A stretch of DNA of 64,000 nucleotides from JAFAHD01 sp963772515 (GTDB taxonomy: Bacteria > Vulcanimicrobiota > Vulcanimicrobiia > Eremiobacterales > Eremiobacteraceae), in assembly GCA_963772515.1 (NCBI GenBank), contig CAVYXC010000005.1:283112-347111 (forward strand). Direction: 5' to 3'. The number at the start of each line of letters is the position of its first letter. The stretch's first letter is position 1. The notes under the pieces are model-generated. The model worked only from the letters and a program-made list of their open reading frames with translations, did not search any database and was not told where the DNA came from. The translations under genes were made by a program, and so were the position numbers. Of the stretch, positions 9,627-19,405 are shown piece by piece.

Positions 9627-12307
9627 GGCGGACCCGCGGTCGAAACGGTCAGGCCGTCGGGCTGCAGATACTTGCGCGCCGCGTCTTGGATCTGCGCCGG
9701 CGTGATCGCGCCGTAGATCTGCGGCAGGCGCTGCGCGTAGTCCAAGCCGAGTCCGAGCAGCTCTTCGCGCAGCAGCTCGTCCGCTAGGCCTTGATCGCTG
9801 ACCTCGCCCGTGATGACGGCGTCGGCGGCGAGCCGGCGGAACTGCGCGAGGTCATCGTCGCTCACCGGATCGCTTTGCAGCGCGCGCATCTGCACGATCG
9901 CCTCGTCGATCGCCTTGTCCACGTCGCGCCGGTTAGCGCCGAAACTCATGCTCCACGGACCGCCGCCGGCGGGGCTGTCCGAAAAACGCGAGCCGATGTC
10001 GTACACGTAGCCGTCGACGTCGCGCACTTGATGGAGCAGTTTGGAGACGAACGATCCGCCGCCCAAGATGAAATTCATGAGCTGGGCAACTTCCAGATCG
10101 GGCGCGTTCGGCGCGACGCCCGGCGCGCCCGCGCTGACCTCCACCTGCGACGTGCCGTTGACGACCGCGTTGACGCGCCGCGATGAAGCGGGCGCCGGCG
10201 CTCCGGGGACCTGCAGCTCGCTCGTCTGGATGCGGCGCCACGAGCCGAAAAGGCGCTCGACCTGCGCGCGCACCACAGCGGTGTCGACATCGCCGGCGAC
10301 GACGATCACGGTGGCGTTGGGTCCGAAGTGCGCGCGGTAGGCGCTTTGCACGTCGGCTCGGCGGACGGCCGCAAGTCCGCCGGGCGTTCCCATGCTCGGG
10401 CGCGACCAGGGATTGGAGGACGGGTACATCTCGCGGTACATCTGGTCGCGGGCCACCAGCGTCGGATCGTCGCGCGCGCTGCGCCGGTCGTCGATCAGCT
10501 GGGCCTTGGCATCAATGAAATCCTGTGGATCAAACCTGGGATGCTGCAACACGTCGGCCATCAACGCCATCGCCCGCGGCTCGTCTGCCGCCAATGCCTG
10601 CGTCGATAGATTCGAGCCCGCGAGCGTGATCGATGTGTCGACCGTCAGGCCAAGCGCGTCGTAGGCGTCCTGCAGCTGATCGTACGTCTTGCTCGTGGTG
10701 CCGCGCAGCAGCATCTCTTGCGTGAGCGCGGCGAGGCCGCAGCGCGACGGCGGATCATACGCGCTGCCGGCTTGGGTGAAGGTCTCGATGACGGCGCTCG
10801 GGTTGACGTGGTTCTCCGCCACGATGAGCGCGAGGCCGTTCGGCAAGACGAAGCGCTCGGGTGATCCGGGAAGCTGTGCGGTCTGGCCTTGGGCGACTTG
10901 CACATCGCGCGCGCTTGCCGTCATCCACGCGGCGGGCTGCCGGCGCCGCGCAAACCCGATGCTCCCGTGCGGTACCCACGATGCGCTGCGCGAACGCGCG
11001 GTGTAGGTGCCGATCGTGACGTTGTCAGGCGTCATGTACTGGCGCACGGCTAGCTCGATCTGCGCGGCAGTGACCGCATCGGTGCGCGCGACGAACCGGC
11101 CGTCGTTGCGCCAATCGCCGGTCCACGCCTGCCAGCGCGCCAACCACTGGGCGAGCGCCTCGACGCCGTCGTGCTGGAAGACGTACGACGCGACCACCTG
11201 CTTTTTCGCGCGGCGCAGCTCCGCGTCGCCGACCGGCCGCTGCGCGAGCTTGCGCAGCTCGCGCTCGATGACGCTGCGCGCGTCGTCCGGCGCGACGCCC
11301 TGGGCCAGCGTCACCGTGATGGTGTAGAGGTAGGGATCGTACGCCTCGCTCGGCGCCGTCTCAAGGTCGGTGGCGTAGCCGTCGTCGATCAACGCCTGAT
11401 ACAGGCGCGCCGACTGGCCGCCGGCGAGCACGGCGTCGAGCACTTGCAGGACGTAGCTCTCATCGCTATACGTGCCCGGCACGTGGTAGGCCATCTCAAG
11501 CCGGTCCGCTGAACCGGCGCCGACGACGTTGACCCGGCGCACGCCGTGCTGCACCGGCTCGACGATCTGCTGCAGCTGCGCGACCGGCCGCTCGGCGACG
11601 CCGTCGAAATACTTGTGCACCAGCGCGAGCGCGGCGTCTGGATCGACGTCGCCGGCGATCACGAGCACCGCGTTCTGCGGCGCGTAATGGTGCAGGTAGA
11701 AGTCGTAGACGAGATCGCGGTGCGTGGCGAACGACGCGACGACGCTTTTCCAGCCGATCGTCGGCCAATGGTACTGATGCGCCTGCATCGCCGCCGCTTC
11801 GACCTGCTCGTCGAGGAGCTCGGACGGATTGTTGTCGGCGTTCTCGAGCTCGGCCAGCACCACGACGTTCTCCGCCGCCAGCTGTTTCGGATCGAACGCG
11901 GCGTTGACCATGCGATCGGCCTCGACTTCGAGCGCGCTGGCAAGCTCGTCTTTATGGAACGACTCGTAGTAATAGGTCGAGTCTTGATCCGTGTTGGCGT
12001 TGTTGTCATAAAAGCGCCGGTCGATGTCGCCCGGCTTGAGCAGATCGGTCGTGCCTTTGAACATCATGTGTTCGACCTGGTGCGCCACGCCGGTGGTCCA
12101 CGGCGTCTCGTCTCGCGACCCCGCCTTGTAGAGCACGCCGACGGTGGCGACGGGCGCAGCATGGATCGGCGCCACGATGACGGTGAGTCCGTTCGACAGC
12201 GTCGTCGTCGTCGCGCTCACGTCGGCGCGCGCCCATGACGGTGCTATCGCTGCGAGCAGCGCGGCGCAAAGAGCGAGCAAGCGGACGTGCATGGGATTCG
12301 TTTTCAA
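9623..12307 (-). CDS. Exported M16 family zinc peptidase, two-domain single chain
   Basis: An 894-residue protein with a signal peptide (cleavage likely after SWARA, residue 28). The first M16 domain keeps the inverted zinc motif HQVEH (H76, E79, H80) and a distal glutamate near E153/E155 in VVLAELENADNNP. The second half (from about residue 480, ERFVLPNGLALIVAENH) is a second M16 fold with QEMLL in place of the zinc motif, as expected for the inactive partner domain of pitrilysin-type single-chain enzymes. Likely degrades peptides in the periplasm. It faces nuoN tail to tail with a four-base stop overlap, and its start is 76 bp from the divergent PKD gene, so the short gap must hold both promoters. 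Confidence 0.93.
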   Translation of the reverse strand: MKTNPMHVRLLALCAALLAAIAPSWARADVSATTTTLSNGLTVIVAPIHAAPVATVGVLYKAGSRDETPWTTGVAHQVEHMMFKGTTDLLKPGDIDRRFYDNNANTDQDSTYYYESFHKDELASALEVEADRMVNAAFDPKQLAAENVVVLAELENADNNPSELLDEQVEAAAMQAHQYHWPTIGWKSVVASFATHRDLVYDFYLHHYAPQNAVLVIAGDVDPDAALALVHKYFDGVAERPVAQLQQIVEPVQHGVRRVNVVGAGSADRLEMAYHVPGTYSDESYVLQVLDAVLAGGQSARLYQALIDDGYATDLETAPSEAYDPYLYTITVTLAQGVAPDDARSVIERELRKLAQRPVGDAELRRAKKQVVASYVFQHDGVEALAQWLARWQAWTGDWRNDGRFVARTDAVTAAQIELAVRQYMTPDNVTIGTYTARSRSASWVPHGSIGFARRRQPAAWMTASARDVQVAQGQTAQLPGSPERFVLPNGLALIVAENHVNPSAVIETFTQAGSAYDPPSRCGLAALTQEMLLRGTTSKTYDQLQDAYDALGLTVDTSITLAGSNLSTQALAADEPRAMALMADVLQHPRFDPQDFIDAKAQLIDDRRSARDDPTLVARDQMYREMYPSSNPWSRPSMGTPGGLAAVRRADVQSAYRAHFGPNATVIVVAGDVDTAVVRAQVERLFGSWRRIQTSELQVPGAPAPASSRRVNAVVNGTSQVEVSAGAPGVAPNAPDLEVAQLMNFILGGGSFVSKLLHQVRDVDGYVYDIGSRFSDSPAGGGPWSMSFGANRRDVDKAIDEAIVQMRALQSDPVSDDDLAQFRRLAADAVITGEVSDQGLADELLREELLGLGLDYAQRLPQIYGAITPAQIQDAARKYLQPDGLTVSTAGPP

Positions 12308-12383
12308 AGGAAAGCCCCACGAATCATTGGAACTGCCGACCGTCCGCCGTAGGCGAGTCGCTTGGTCCTAAGGGTCCGGCCGG

Positions 12384-15251
12384 GTGGTTGCTTTGAGAAA
12401 TCGTTTCGCGAGCGGCATTTTGACGTTGGCGCGCCGTAGCGGTGTCATCGCCGCGCTGTTGCTCGTAGCCGCGGTCGTACCTGCTCTGGCCGTGCCCCCG
12501 CCGGTCGGCATCGTGACGCCGAACGCGAGCATCGCGCTGGCCGGCCAGCCGATCTCGATCACGGTCAACGTCCAAGGGCCCGGCGCCAGCAGCGCTATCT
12601 CATTTCTGAATTTCGGCGACGGCAGCGGAATACTAGGCCTGGACCCGCCGTATCCTCGGGTGGTCAGCCACGCATACGCCCTGCCGGGCACGTATAACAT
12701 CACGCTGTCGATCATCGGTGTTCTTAACCCCATCGGCACCGCCACTGTCCGGATCGTCAATCCGGCGAGCTTCTCGCTGACGGCCGCGCCGACCAGCGTC
12801 ATCGCCGGCCAGGCGGTCAATTTCACGGCCGTCACCGGGGTAGCCATCCCCGGCGCGTTCGTCGATTTCGGCGACGGCACGTCGGCGCCCGCGCCCGCGC
12901 CGTACAATCAGCTCGTGCACCGCTATCAGTCGCCGGCGATCTACACCGCGCGCCTGGGCATCGTCGGCCAGGGCGTGAGCTTCGCGCAGACGCAGGTCGC
13001 GGTGAGCACGAATCCGGTCAACGTGCCGGTCGGCCAGATCTACTCGTCCTTCTTGGTCGGTTCACCGGTGCTCGCCGGCACGGATACGTCAATCGCTCTG
13101 ACCTATCGCATCTTCACGCCGTTCGTCATCGGCTCGAGCGGGGTGAGTCCGCTGCAAGCGATCGTCGAGCTCACCGACAGCAAGGGGAACGTCATCCAGC
13201 GCAGCGATCCGTATGCGCTGCCCTTCACGCAGCAAAACGTCAACGCGCCGCAGACGGTGATGATCCCGTATACCGTTCCGGCCGACGCGGGCGGCGACTA
13301 CCTCATCCGCGTCTACGTGCGCGTGAACACCGGCGGCACTGTTGCGGTGGCCCGCGCGCAGCCGCTGCAGATCATCGGCGGACCAGACCCGGCGCCGCTC
13401 GTCAACAACGCGTTTCATGCCAGCGGCGCGGTCTTGAGCAGCTCGGGCACCAACCGCGGCGGGTACGGAGTCAATATGGGTCTCACCACCGCGCTTCAGT
13501 GGGCCACGGACGAGCTGCTGCTCACGGGCACGTTCGACCCTGTTTCCAAGAAGATCGATCCAGTCGTGGCCTTCCAGTCGGCCACGCCCGCGCCGGTCAC
13601 GGCGCCCGCTGCGACGTCCGCTCCGAACGCATCGACGTCGCAAGTCGATAGCGGTCAAGTGCCGGCGCCGCCGACCAACAGCTCTGGGCAGGCGACGCCG
13701 CCCGTCGCGTCGCCGCCGCCAGGGAATCAGAAGACGCCGCAACCGAATGCGTCGGTGCCGCCGAATCTTCCGACGCCCACACCGTCAGCGACGCAACCGT
13801 CGAAATCCCAAGATGCGTCGGTGGCGGCCGAGGGCTCGGCGAGCAGCGGCATCCCCGCGAGTCCGGCTCCGGCGCCCAGCACGACGCCGCCGAGCGGGCC
13901 GAGCAACGCCACCGGCTCTGCCGCAGAGCAAGCCGGCCCGGCGGTCACGCCTGCACCTGCGCCAGCGCCCGCCCCCGCATCGGCGCCGGGCGCACCGACG
14001 CCCGCGTCGCCGGGGCTGAGCTTCAAGGATGTCATCGGACGCACCGATGCCGCCATGCCGTCGGTGATCGGCAGCAAAGAGACCTTGCGCGGCATCGACG
14101 CCACGTATGCGTTGCAGTCCGGCTGGACGCTGCACGGCGGCGGCGGTTATCTGCAGCTCCCGAGCAACAGCACGACCGAGCGCACCGGCGAACTGCTCGA
14201 CGTGATCCGGGCGTGGGATGCGGGCGCCGACTCGTTCAGGCTGGCCTTTTCGCGCAACCAGGACGACACCAACAAGTTCGTCCAGACCGGCACGACGGGG
14301 CCGTTGGACGTCACCGCCGGAGTGTTCGAATTCACCGACCAGTTGACGCCGCACATCAAGGCGCTGCTCACCGGCGGGCGCTCCGACACGCAGCCTGAGA
14401 CGGATGGCCTTCCCGCCTACGACGACTCGGTCGACCAGGCCGACGTCGTCTACAACGTCGGCTCGACGACATTCGACATGCAGTACCACAACGCCGGGCC
14501 GCAATTCGGCACGCTCAGCGGCGCATCGGCGCTCTCCGATCGCGCGGGCGGCGGGGCAACGCTCAACCTCACGACCTCGCCGATCTCGACGCTGGCGCTC
14601 GTCTACGGCAACGACCTCGTGCGATCGGTGTTCTCGCGCACGACCAACTCGAACGCGACGTTCAACATCGTCCCCCCCAAGTGGCCGGGGATCACGGTCG
14701 GCCTGGAACGCGACACCGCCCTCGCACCCGGCTCCGACTCGCTCACCAAGACGGCCAACTTCGGCATATCCAAGACCGGCATCTCGAGCATCACGATTTC
14801 GGGCGTCATAGCCGCCGTGAGCGATGCGCTCATGCCCCAGGCCTACTCGACGACGCGCACCGGCGTGTTCACCTACCAGTACGCCAACGGCGGCCATACC
14901 TTCGGCGCGGGCGTGAACGCGACGAACACGACGAGCGCGGCCTCGACCGGCACGGTGACCGAGTCGCTCAACTACGGCTTCACGTTCGGCGGACACGCGC
15001 CGCCCAACCCGGGCGGTCTTCCGCTGCCGCCTTCGCGCAACTTCGAGACGAAGTTCGTGCTCAGCAACGTCAACATGCGCGCGCTCACGAGCGGCGGACA
15101 CACCGCGACGCTCACCGGCTTGCTCTCGTGGCACGTCACCCCGCAGCTCGCGCCGGGTGTGGAATTCAACTATCAGCGCCATTACGACGACGAGCCGACG
15201 CTCGACACCGAGACGTCGTTCGCGCGTTTCCGGCTCGACGTCAATATCTAG
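12384..15251 (+). CDS. Exported protein: two PKD-like domains, Pro/Ala linker, C-terminal barrel-like domain
   Basis: A 955-residue protein with an N-terminal signal peptide (RRSGVIAALLLVAAVVPALA). Two PKD-like domains follow, each with the loop FGDGS/FGDGT and a closing H-x-Y and G-x-Y-strand pattern (about residues 45-125 and 130-210). A further Ig-like stretch leads to a low-complexity Pro/Ala/Ser/Thr linker (about 400-545). The last 400 residues are alternating polar/hydrophobic strands rich in Gly, Thr and Asn that end in an aromatic-poor SFARFRLDVNI, like an outer-membrane barrel. The GTG at 12384 is the only start that retains the full signal peptide. I infer a surface protein whose PKD part sits in the periplasm or outside while the barrel anchors it. 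No specific function can be named. Confidence 0.8.
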   Translation: MVALRNRFASGILTLARRSGVIAALLLVAAVVPALAVPPPVGIVTPNASIALAGQPISITVNVQGPGASSAISFLNFGDGSGILGLDPPYPRVVSHAYALPGTYNITLSIIGVLNPIGTATVRIVNPASFSLTAAPTSVIAGQAVNFTAVTGVAIPGAFVDFGDGTSAPAPAPYNQLVHRYQSPAIYTARLGIVGQGVSFAQTQVAVSTNPVNVPVGQIYSSFLVGSPVLAGTDTSIALTYRIFTPFVIGSSGVSPLQAIVELTDSKGNVIQRSDPYALPFTQQNVNAPQTVMIPYTVPADAGGDYLIRVYVRVNTGGTVAVARAQPLQIIGGPDPAPLVNNAFHASGAVLSSSGTNRGGYGVNMGLTTALQWATDELLLTGTFDPVSKKIDPVVAFQSATPAPVTAPAATSAPNASTSQVDSGQVPAPPTNSSGQATPPVASPPPGNQKTPQPNASVPPNLPTPTPSATQPSKSQDASVAAEGSASSGIPASPAPAPSTTPPSGPSNATGSAAEQAGPAVTPAPAPAPAPASAPGAPTPASPGLSFKDVIGRTDAAMPSVIGSKETLRGIDATYALQSGWTLHGGGGYLQLPSNSTTERTGELLDVIRAWDAGADSFRLAFSRNQDDTNKFVQTGTTGPLDVTAGVFEFTDQLTPHIKALLTGGRSDTQPETDGLPAYDDSVDQADVVYNVGSTTFDMQYHNAGPQFGTLSGASALSDRAGGGATLNLTTSPISTLALVYGNDLVRSVFSRTTNSNATFNIVPPKWPGITVGLERDTALAPGSDSLTKTANFGISKTGISSITISGVIAAVSDALMPQAYSTTRTGVFTYQYANGGHTFGAGVNATNTTSAASTGTVTESLNYGFTFGGHAPPNPGGLPLPPSRNFETKFVLSNVNMRALTSGGHTATLTGLLSWHVTPQLAPGVEFNYQRHYDDEPTLDTETSFARFRLDVNI

Positions 15252-15612
15252 GCGTTTAGCCGCGGTGCTCGCCGCCGCAGGCTTGGGCGCTGCATGCGCG
15301 CATGGTGCACCGCGCGCCGCGCTGTCGCCGCTGCCGCTGGTGACCGGCGCGTTCCCGCAATATGGTCACGCCCCCGACTTCGCGTGGGTCGCCGGTAAAC
15401 TCGCGCCGCGGCCTGACGGTTGCGTCTATCTGGAGTTCGATCCGCACCACGCGCCGCCGTGGGATGGGCGCATCGCGTTGATCGCGTCGCCCGATCTGCT
15501 CGATCGTTTTCCCAGCGGCGACATGATCGTCGTGCACGGCACGCTCAGCGGCGCGCCGCGCGGCGAATGTGCCGGCGCGGCGCTCGATGTGACGGAGATC
15601 GGCGAGCACTAA
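15157..15612 (+). CDS. Small exported protein of unknown function, start uncertain
   Basis: The convincing part is the 115 residues from about 15256: a hydrophobic segment (RRLAAVLAAAGLGAACAHG) that could be a signal peptide or, with the C after GAA, a lipoprotein signal, and then a beta-rich domain (CVYLEFDPHHAPPWDG, IALIAS, MIVVHGTLSG, ALDVTEIG) with an OB-fold feel. The frame's first start, GTG 15157, would overlap the previous gene by 95 bases; the only other start in frame, GTG 15265, removes the positively charged n-region. The true start is therefore unresolved. It follows the barrel gene closely and could be co-transcribed. Confidence 0.55.
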   Translation: MWNSTISAITTTSRRSTPRRRSRVSGSTSISRRLAAVLAAAGLGAACAHGAPRAALSPLPLVTGAFPQYGHAPDFAWVAGKLAPRPDGCVYLEFDPHHAPPWDGRIALIASPDLLDRFPSGDMIVVHGTLSGAPRGECAGAALDVTEIGEH

Positions 15613-15641
15613 ACGGCCCGCGGGCCGTGCCGCCGTTGCGC

Positions 15642-16095
15642 TTAGGTCGAGGTGTGGTGGCGGTGATGCCGGCCGCTCGGCGTCGCTGTGTCGGCCGGCG
15701 CCGGCGACGCGGTCGCGCTATTCATCATCGTGTTGGGCTGCGATCCCATGTGCGTGTGACGCGAGCCGGCGGCATGGTCGCCTTGGGCGACCGCGTCGGC
15801 GCGGCACATGTACATGCCGTTCTTGGTCTTGCCGTACCACGGATCGCCCGGATCGTGGTAGGTCTTGCGGTGCATGTTCACCCACACGATGTCAGCACTG
15901 GCGCACTTCATGCCCGCGGGGATCTTGGCGGCCACCGCCAGGGGCAACGCGTTTTGCTCCCCTTGGATGACGCTGGTGGGCGTCGGGGCCGCGCTCGGTG
16001 CTGCTGCTGTTCGATGAACCGCCGCCGCCGCAGCCGGCCAACACGGCCGCCGCAGCGATCGATGCGACGAAGGTCACGAGCCTAAAGTGCTGCAT
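15642..16095 (-). pseudogene. Small lipoprotein gene split by a frameshift
   Basis: Read from 16095, the frame begins MQHFRLVTFVASIAAAAVLAGC, a clear lipoprotein signal with lipobox LAGC, followed by a Gly/Ser spacer. After about SSNSSS the frame runs into nonsense, while the frame one base further gives PSAAPTPTSVIQGEQNALP and then a conserved-looking domain (VAAKIPAGMKCASADIVWVN, HRKTYHDPGDPWYG, NGMYMCRADAVAQGDH) that ends at 15642. Removing one base near 15995-16010 joins them into about 150 residues. The mature part contains two Cys and a HxHMGSQPN-type His/Met-rich tail. Function unknown. I read it as one gene with an indel rather than two. Confidence 0.6.
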
Positions 16096-16222
16096 GTCCG
16101 GTTCTCCTCATGTCCCGAAAGACAACCATGCGAGGGCGCCTGCTTGCTTCCGCCGAAGATACTATTAGAATCGACGATTTCCCCTGTAGGGCATGTTACC
16201 CTCGGAGGTCGAGACCCTTATT

Positions 16223-17125
16223 TTGAAGCGATCCATCGGCGTACTCGCCGCGTGTGTTTTTTTCGCTGCAGCGAGCGGCGCGTCGGCGGATGAGACTCCG
16301 CTGACGAACGGCAACACAGCCGCAGCGCCGGTCAGCGAACAGGCTGCCATCCATCGCGTCGGCGATGCGTTCGACTATACCGTGCGCGGCAGCATGACGC
16401 AGGCCATTCTCGCTAACGATGCGGTCGGCAAGCTCATCGACCAGCCAGGCATGCCCACCGCGCTCGACGGACGCGAGCACATCGCCATCAAGCAGATCTC
16501 CGAACAAGGGATCACGCTGCACCGGTCGGGCCTCATCACCGCCGTCGTGTCCAATCGCTCCGAGAAGAGTTCGGGCAAGGGTTGGACGCTCGTGCGCGAC
16601 GATGGTTCGATCGCCAAAGATACCGGCAACCTGGGCGGCGTCTTCTTGCTGCCGCTGCCGTTCTTGGGCGAGCGATCGGTGAACGCCGGCACGGACCTTG
16701 CGGTCGGGGCGACGTGGTCCGACAAACTCGGCACCAAGCTGTACGGCATGACGGCGCGCCCGACGATGGACTTTCAGATCACCGGGCAGCGGCTGGTCCT
16801 CGGCGTGAACGTCTACGAGATCGACGCCACCGGCACCGCGCCGATGAAGGAGCCCATCGTCTCCAACAATGGCGAGGCCCTCGGCTATGCGACCGGCACC
16901 GCGCACATCGCGGTGCAAGGCGAATACGACCCCATCAACCATCGCATGATCTCGATGGAAGTCGACCTCACCGACACGCTGCGCATCTCCGGCCCGGGCA
17001 AACACAGCGGCACGGTCGACGACCACCAGCACTATGTCGTCGAGCTCGATCCGTCGTCGCTTGCCGTCGGCGCAGGGCAGACCGACACGACGACGCCCAC
17101 CGTCGAAGTCCCGCTCACCCACTAA
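16223..17125 (+). CDS. Exported protein of unknown function
   Basis: About 300 residues with a signal peptide (KRSIGVLAACVFFAAASGASA). I prefer the TTG start at 16223 because it puts a Lys-Arg n-region directly before the hydrophobic core and a GGAGG lies 14 bases upstream (16204-16208); the frame also has an ATG at 16193 but this precedes the GGAGG. The mature protein is beta-rich with segments such as GDAFDYTVRGSM and VGATWSDKLGTKLYG, resembling soluble beta-sandwich proteins, but no family was recognised. The stop overlaps that of the convergent permease by four bases (CTAA at 17122-17125). Confidence 0.75.
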   Translation: MKRSIGVLAACVFFAAASGASADETPLTNGNTAAAPVSEQAAIHRVGDAFDYTVRGSMTQAILANDAVGKLIDQPGMPTALDGREHIAIKQISEQGITLHRSGLITAVVSNRSEKSSGKGWTLVRDDGSIAKDTGNLGGVFLLPLPFLGERSVNAGTDLAVGATWSDKLGTKLYGMTARPTMDFQITGQRLVLGVNVYEIDATGTAPMKEPIVSNNGEALGYATGTAHIAVQGEYDPINHRMISMEVDLTDTLRISGPGKHSGTVDDHQHYVVELDPSSLAVGAGQTDTTTPTVEVPLTH

Positions 17126-18543
17126 GGCTCGCGCTTCGCGAGCGCCTGCTTGCGCGCTTCGCTGTGCCAATAGCCGTAGGCGAAGTAGATCACGAGACCG
17201 ATGAGCAGCCACACGAAGAAGCGCACCCACACGATCCAATTCGAACCATAGAAGATCAAGAACAGCGAGAGCAGCGCGCCCAATGCCGGCGTGTACGGCA
17301 CCCACGGGGCCCGGAACTTCCGCTCGCGTTGCGGCTGCGTGTATCGCAAGATGATCACGCCGATGCACACGAGTATGAACGCGCCGAACGTTCCGATGTT
17401 CACCAACGATAGCAGATCGTCAAGGGGAACCAAGCCCGCGAGAATCGCGACGATGACGCCCGTCGCCATCGTCATGCGCGCCGGGGTGTGAAAACGGGGG
17501 TGGATCGCAGCGACAGACTTGGGCAGCAGCCCATCGCGCGCCATCACGTAAAAGATGCGCGCCTGGCCATACAGGCTGGTCAGGATCACCGATGCGGTCC
17601 CGAGGACCGCGCCGAGACTCATCAATTGGGCCAGGCCATTGAGGTGGACAGCTTCCAGCGCGCTTGCCAGCGGCGTGTCAGGGTTCACGAGCGGCGTCGG
17701 CGCCATGCCCGTGAGCACCACGGCCACGCTCATGTAGAACAGCGCGCCGAACGCGAGCGATCCGATGATGCCGATCGGGATGTCGCGCTTTGGGTTCTTC
17801 GCCTCTTCAGACGCCGTCGTCACCGAATCGAATCCGATGAACGCGAAGAACACAGTGAACGCTCCGGCGATGATGCCATGGAAACCGAACGGCGAAAACG
17901 GATGCAGATTTGCTGTCTTGAAGAAAAACGCGCCGGCGACGATGAAGACGAGAAGGACCGCCATCTTCACGATGACGATGCCGGTGTTGGCGCCGGCCGA
18001 CTCGCGCACGCCGATCGAGAGCAGCGCCGCGAATGCGACGATCGAAAGCGCTGCGAGCACGTCGAATGAGTGTATAGCGGTAAGGTGCGCCGGGGCCGCC
18101 TGCGCCCATTCCGGCAGATGTATGCCGACCGCCGCGAGCGAGTTCTGCAGATTCTGCGACAGCGTGCTCGCCACCGGCGCCGCCGAGATGCCATATTCGA
18201 GGATAAGATCCCAGCCGATGATCCACGCGATAAGCTCGCCAAGGGTCGCGTAGGTGTAGGTGTAGGCGCTGCCGGAGATCGGCACCATTGCCGAAAGCTC
18301 TGCATATGAGAACGCCGCGAATGCGCATGCGATGCCCGCGATGAGGAACGACACGATCACAGCCGGGCCGGCCTTGTTGTGAACGCCGTCGCCGAGCGTG
18401 GCGAATATGCCGGCGCCGACCATGTTGCCTAGACCGAATGCGATCAGCGCCCATGGACCCAGCGCCCGCTTGAGCTTTGGACCGTCGGCCGCATGCGCCT
18501 CGTCCGCGAGAACGTCGATCGAGCGGGTGACGAACAGGCCCAT
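17122..18543 (-). CDS. APC family amino acid permease
   Basis: A 473-residue inner-membrane protein with about 12-13 helices. The N-terminal APC signature is clear: LGNMVGAGIFATLGDG in helix 1, with the unwound GAG/IF substrate segment, and AFSYAELSAMVPISGSAYTY in helices 2-3. The stretch FFAFIGFDSVTTASEEAKNP marks the CAT/YfnA type that imports cationic or neutral amino acids by proton symport. It is the last gene of a - strand operon: its ATG overlaps the stop of the 70-residue coiled-coil gene. Substrate cannot be told from sequence. Confidence 0.93.
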   Translation of the reverse strand: MGLFVTRSIDVLADEAHAADGPKLKRALGPWALIAFGLGNMVGAGIFATLGDGVHNKAGPAVIVSFLIAGIACAFAAFSYAELSAMVPISGSAYTYTYATLGELIAWIIGWDLILEYGISAAPVASTLSQNLQNSLAAVGIHLPEWAQAAPAHLTAIHSFDVLAALSIVAFAALLSIGVRESAGANTGIVIVKMAVLLVFIVAGAFFFKTANLHPFSPFGFHGIIAGAFTVFFAFIGFDSVTTASEEAKNPKRDIPIGIIGSLAFGALFYMSVAVVLTGMAPTPLVNPDTPLASALEAVHLNGLAQLMSLGAVLGTASVILTSLYGQARIFYVMARDGLLPKSVAAIHPRFHTPARMTMATGVIVAILAGLVPLDDLLSLVNIGTFGAFILVCIGVIILRYTQPQRERKFRAPWVPYTPALGALLSLFLIFYGSNWIVWVRFFVWLLIGLVIYFAYGYWHSEARKQALAKREP

Positions 18544-18755
18544 CAGATGCTCCCCTTGTGCGACGAGCCCGGATCCTCGGGCGCGCCGAGCGAGAGCCGC
18601 ATCAGCGCTTTTGCGATGCGGCGCAGATCGGATGCGGCGATGCGTTTCGGGGGCGGCGAGCCGGATTCGAGCGCGCTGACGCGCCGCTCGAGGTCCACGA
18701 GGTGCTCGCTCAGCGCCGCGACGAGATCGGCCAGCTGGTCGCGCGCCTCAGGCAT
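18543..18755 (-). CDS. Small coiled-coil protein
   Basis: Seventy residues, mainly one helix with heptads (DQLADLVAALSEHLVDLERR-VSALESG), a Pro/Lys hinge and a second short helix (DLRRIAKALMRLSLG). No family recognised. It is supported as a gene by its overlaps: the start lies 8 bases inside the end of rmlC and the stop overlaps the permease ATG. It could be an accessory or assembly factor for the permease, but nothing in the sequence shows that. Confidence 0.6.
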   Translation of the reverse strand: MPEARDQLADLVAALSEHLVDLERRVSALESGSPPPKRIAASDLRRIAKALMRLSLGAPEDPGSSHKGSI

Positions 18756-19254
18756 TCGCGTCCTTGGCGGACATGATCGGATCGGCGGTCAGCGGCCAGC
18801 GGATGCCGACGAGCGGGTCTTTCCAGCTGAGCACGCATTCGTGCGCGGGATCGAAGTGCGCGGTCATCTTGTAGTGCACGACGCTGTCCTCGAGCGCCAA
18901 GAAGCCGTGCGCGAATCCGCGGGGCACGTAGAGCTGGTGGTGGTTGACGGCGCTGAGCTCGAAGCCTTGCCAGCGGCGATAGGTCGGGGAGTCCTCGCGC
19001 GCGTCGACGATGACGTCGAAGATGCGTCCGTCAAGGCACTGGACGAGCTTGGCCATGCGCATGTCGTAATGCATGCCGCGCAGGACGTGGCGGTGCGATT
19101 GCGAGACGCTGTCCTGAAGCCATTCGTCGCGCAGGCCGAGCGCGGCGTACTTGTCGCGCGCGTAGGTCTCTTTGAAGAAGCCCCGAGCATCCGGAAAGAC
19201 GTCGGGCACGAAGATGCGAGCCTCCGGAAAATCCGTCTCGATGACCTGTATCAT
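18748..19254 (-). CDS. rfbC: dTDP-4-dehydrorhamnose 3,5-epimerase
   Basis: The 168-residue protein matches RmlC, which epimerises C3 and C5 of dTDP-4-keto-6-deoxyglucose on the way to dTDP-L-rhamnose in the cytoplasm. Landmarks: FPDARGFFKETY at the N-terminus, SVSQSHRHVLRGMHYD with the substrate and catalytic histidine region, and QLYVPRGFAHGFLAL in the cupin core. It is slightly short of the usual 180 residues because of a trimmed C-terminus. The other rhamnose genes (rmlA, B, D) are not nearby; instead it heads an operon with a coiled-coil protein and an amino acid permease. It could therefore serve a related 3- or 5-epimerase reaction. Confidence 0.9.
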   Translation of the reverse strand: MIQVIETDFPEARIFVPDVFPDARGFFKETYARDKYAALGLRDEWLQDSVSQSHRHVLRGMHYDMRMAKLVQCLDGRIFDVIVDAREDSPTYRRWQGFELSAVNHHQLYVPRGFAHGFLALEDSVVHYKMTAHFDPAHECVLSWKDPLVGIRWPLTADPIMSAKDANA

Positions 19255-19405
19255 GCTTTCTCGAGCGTGCGCGAAGCCGGGGAGGCGTTTTTAAAGCGCG
19301 CCCGTCCCGATGCGCGCTCGCTTCCCCCGGCGTCCCGCGGCATCCTCCGCGTTCTTAACCGGACGATAAGGCGCTTTGCGTATGCTGTGCTCGTCAGGAG
19401 GCGCT

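Noticed and set aside
13785..15182. Long antisense frame of 465 codons
   Set aside because: Lies wholly opposite the PKD/barrel gene; Arg-rich composition typical of shadow frames in GC-rich DNA, no domain recognised.
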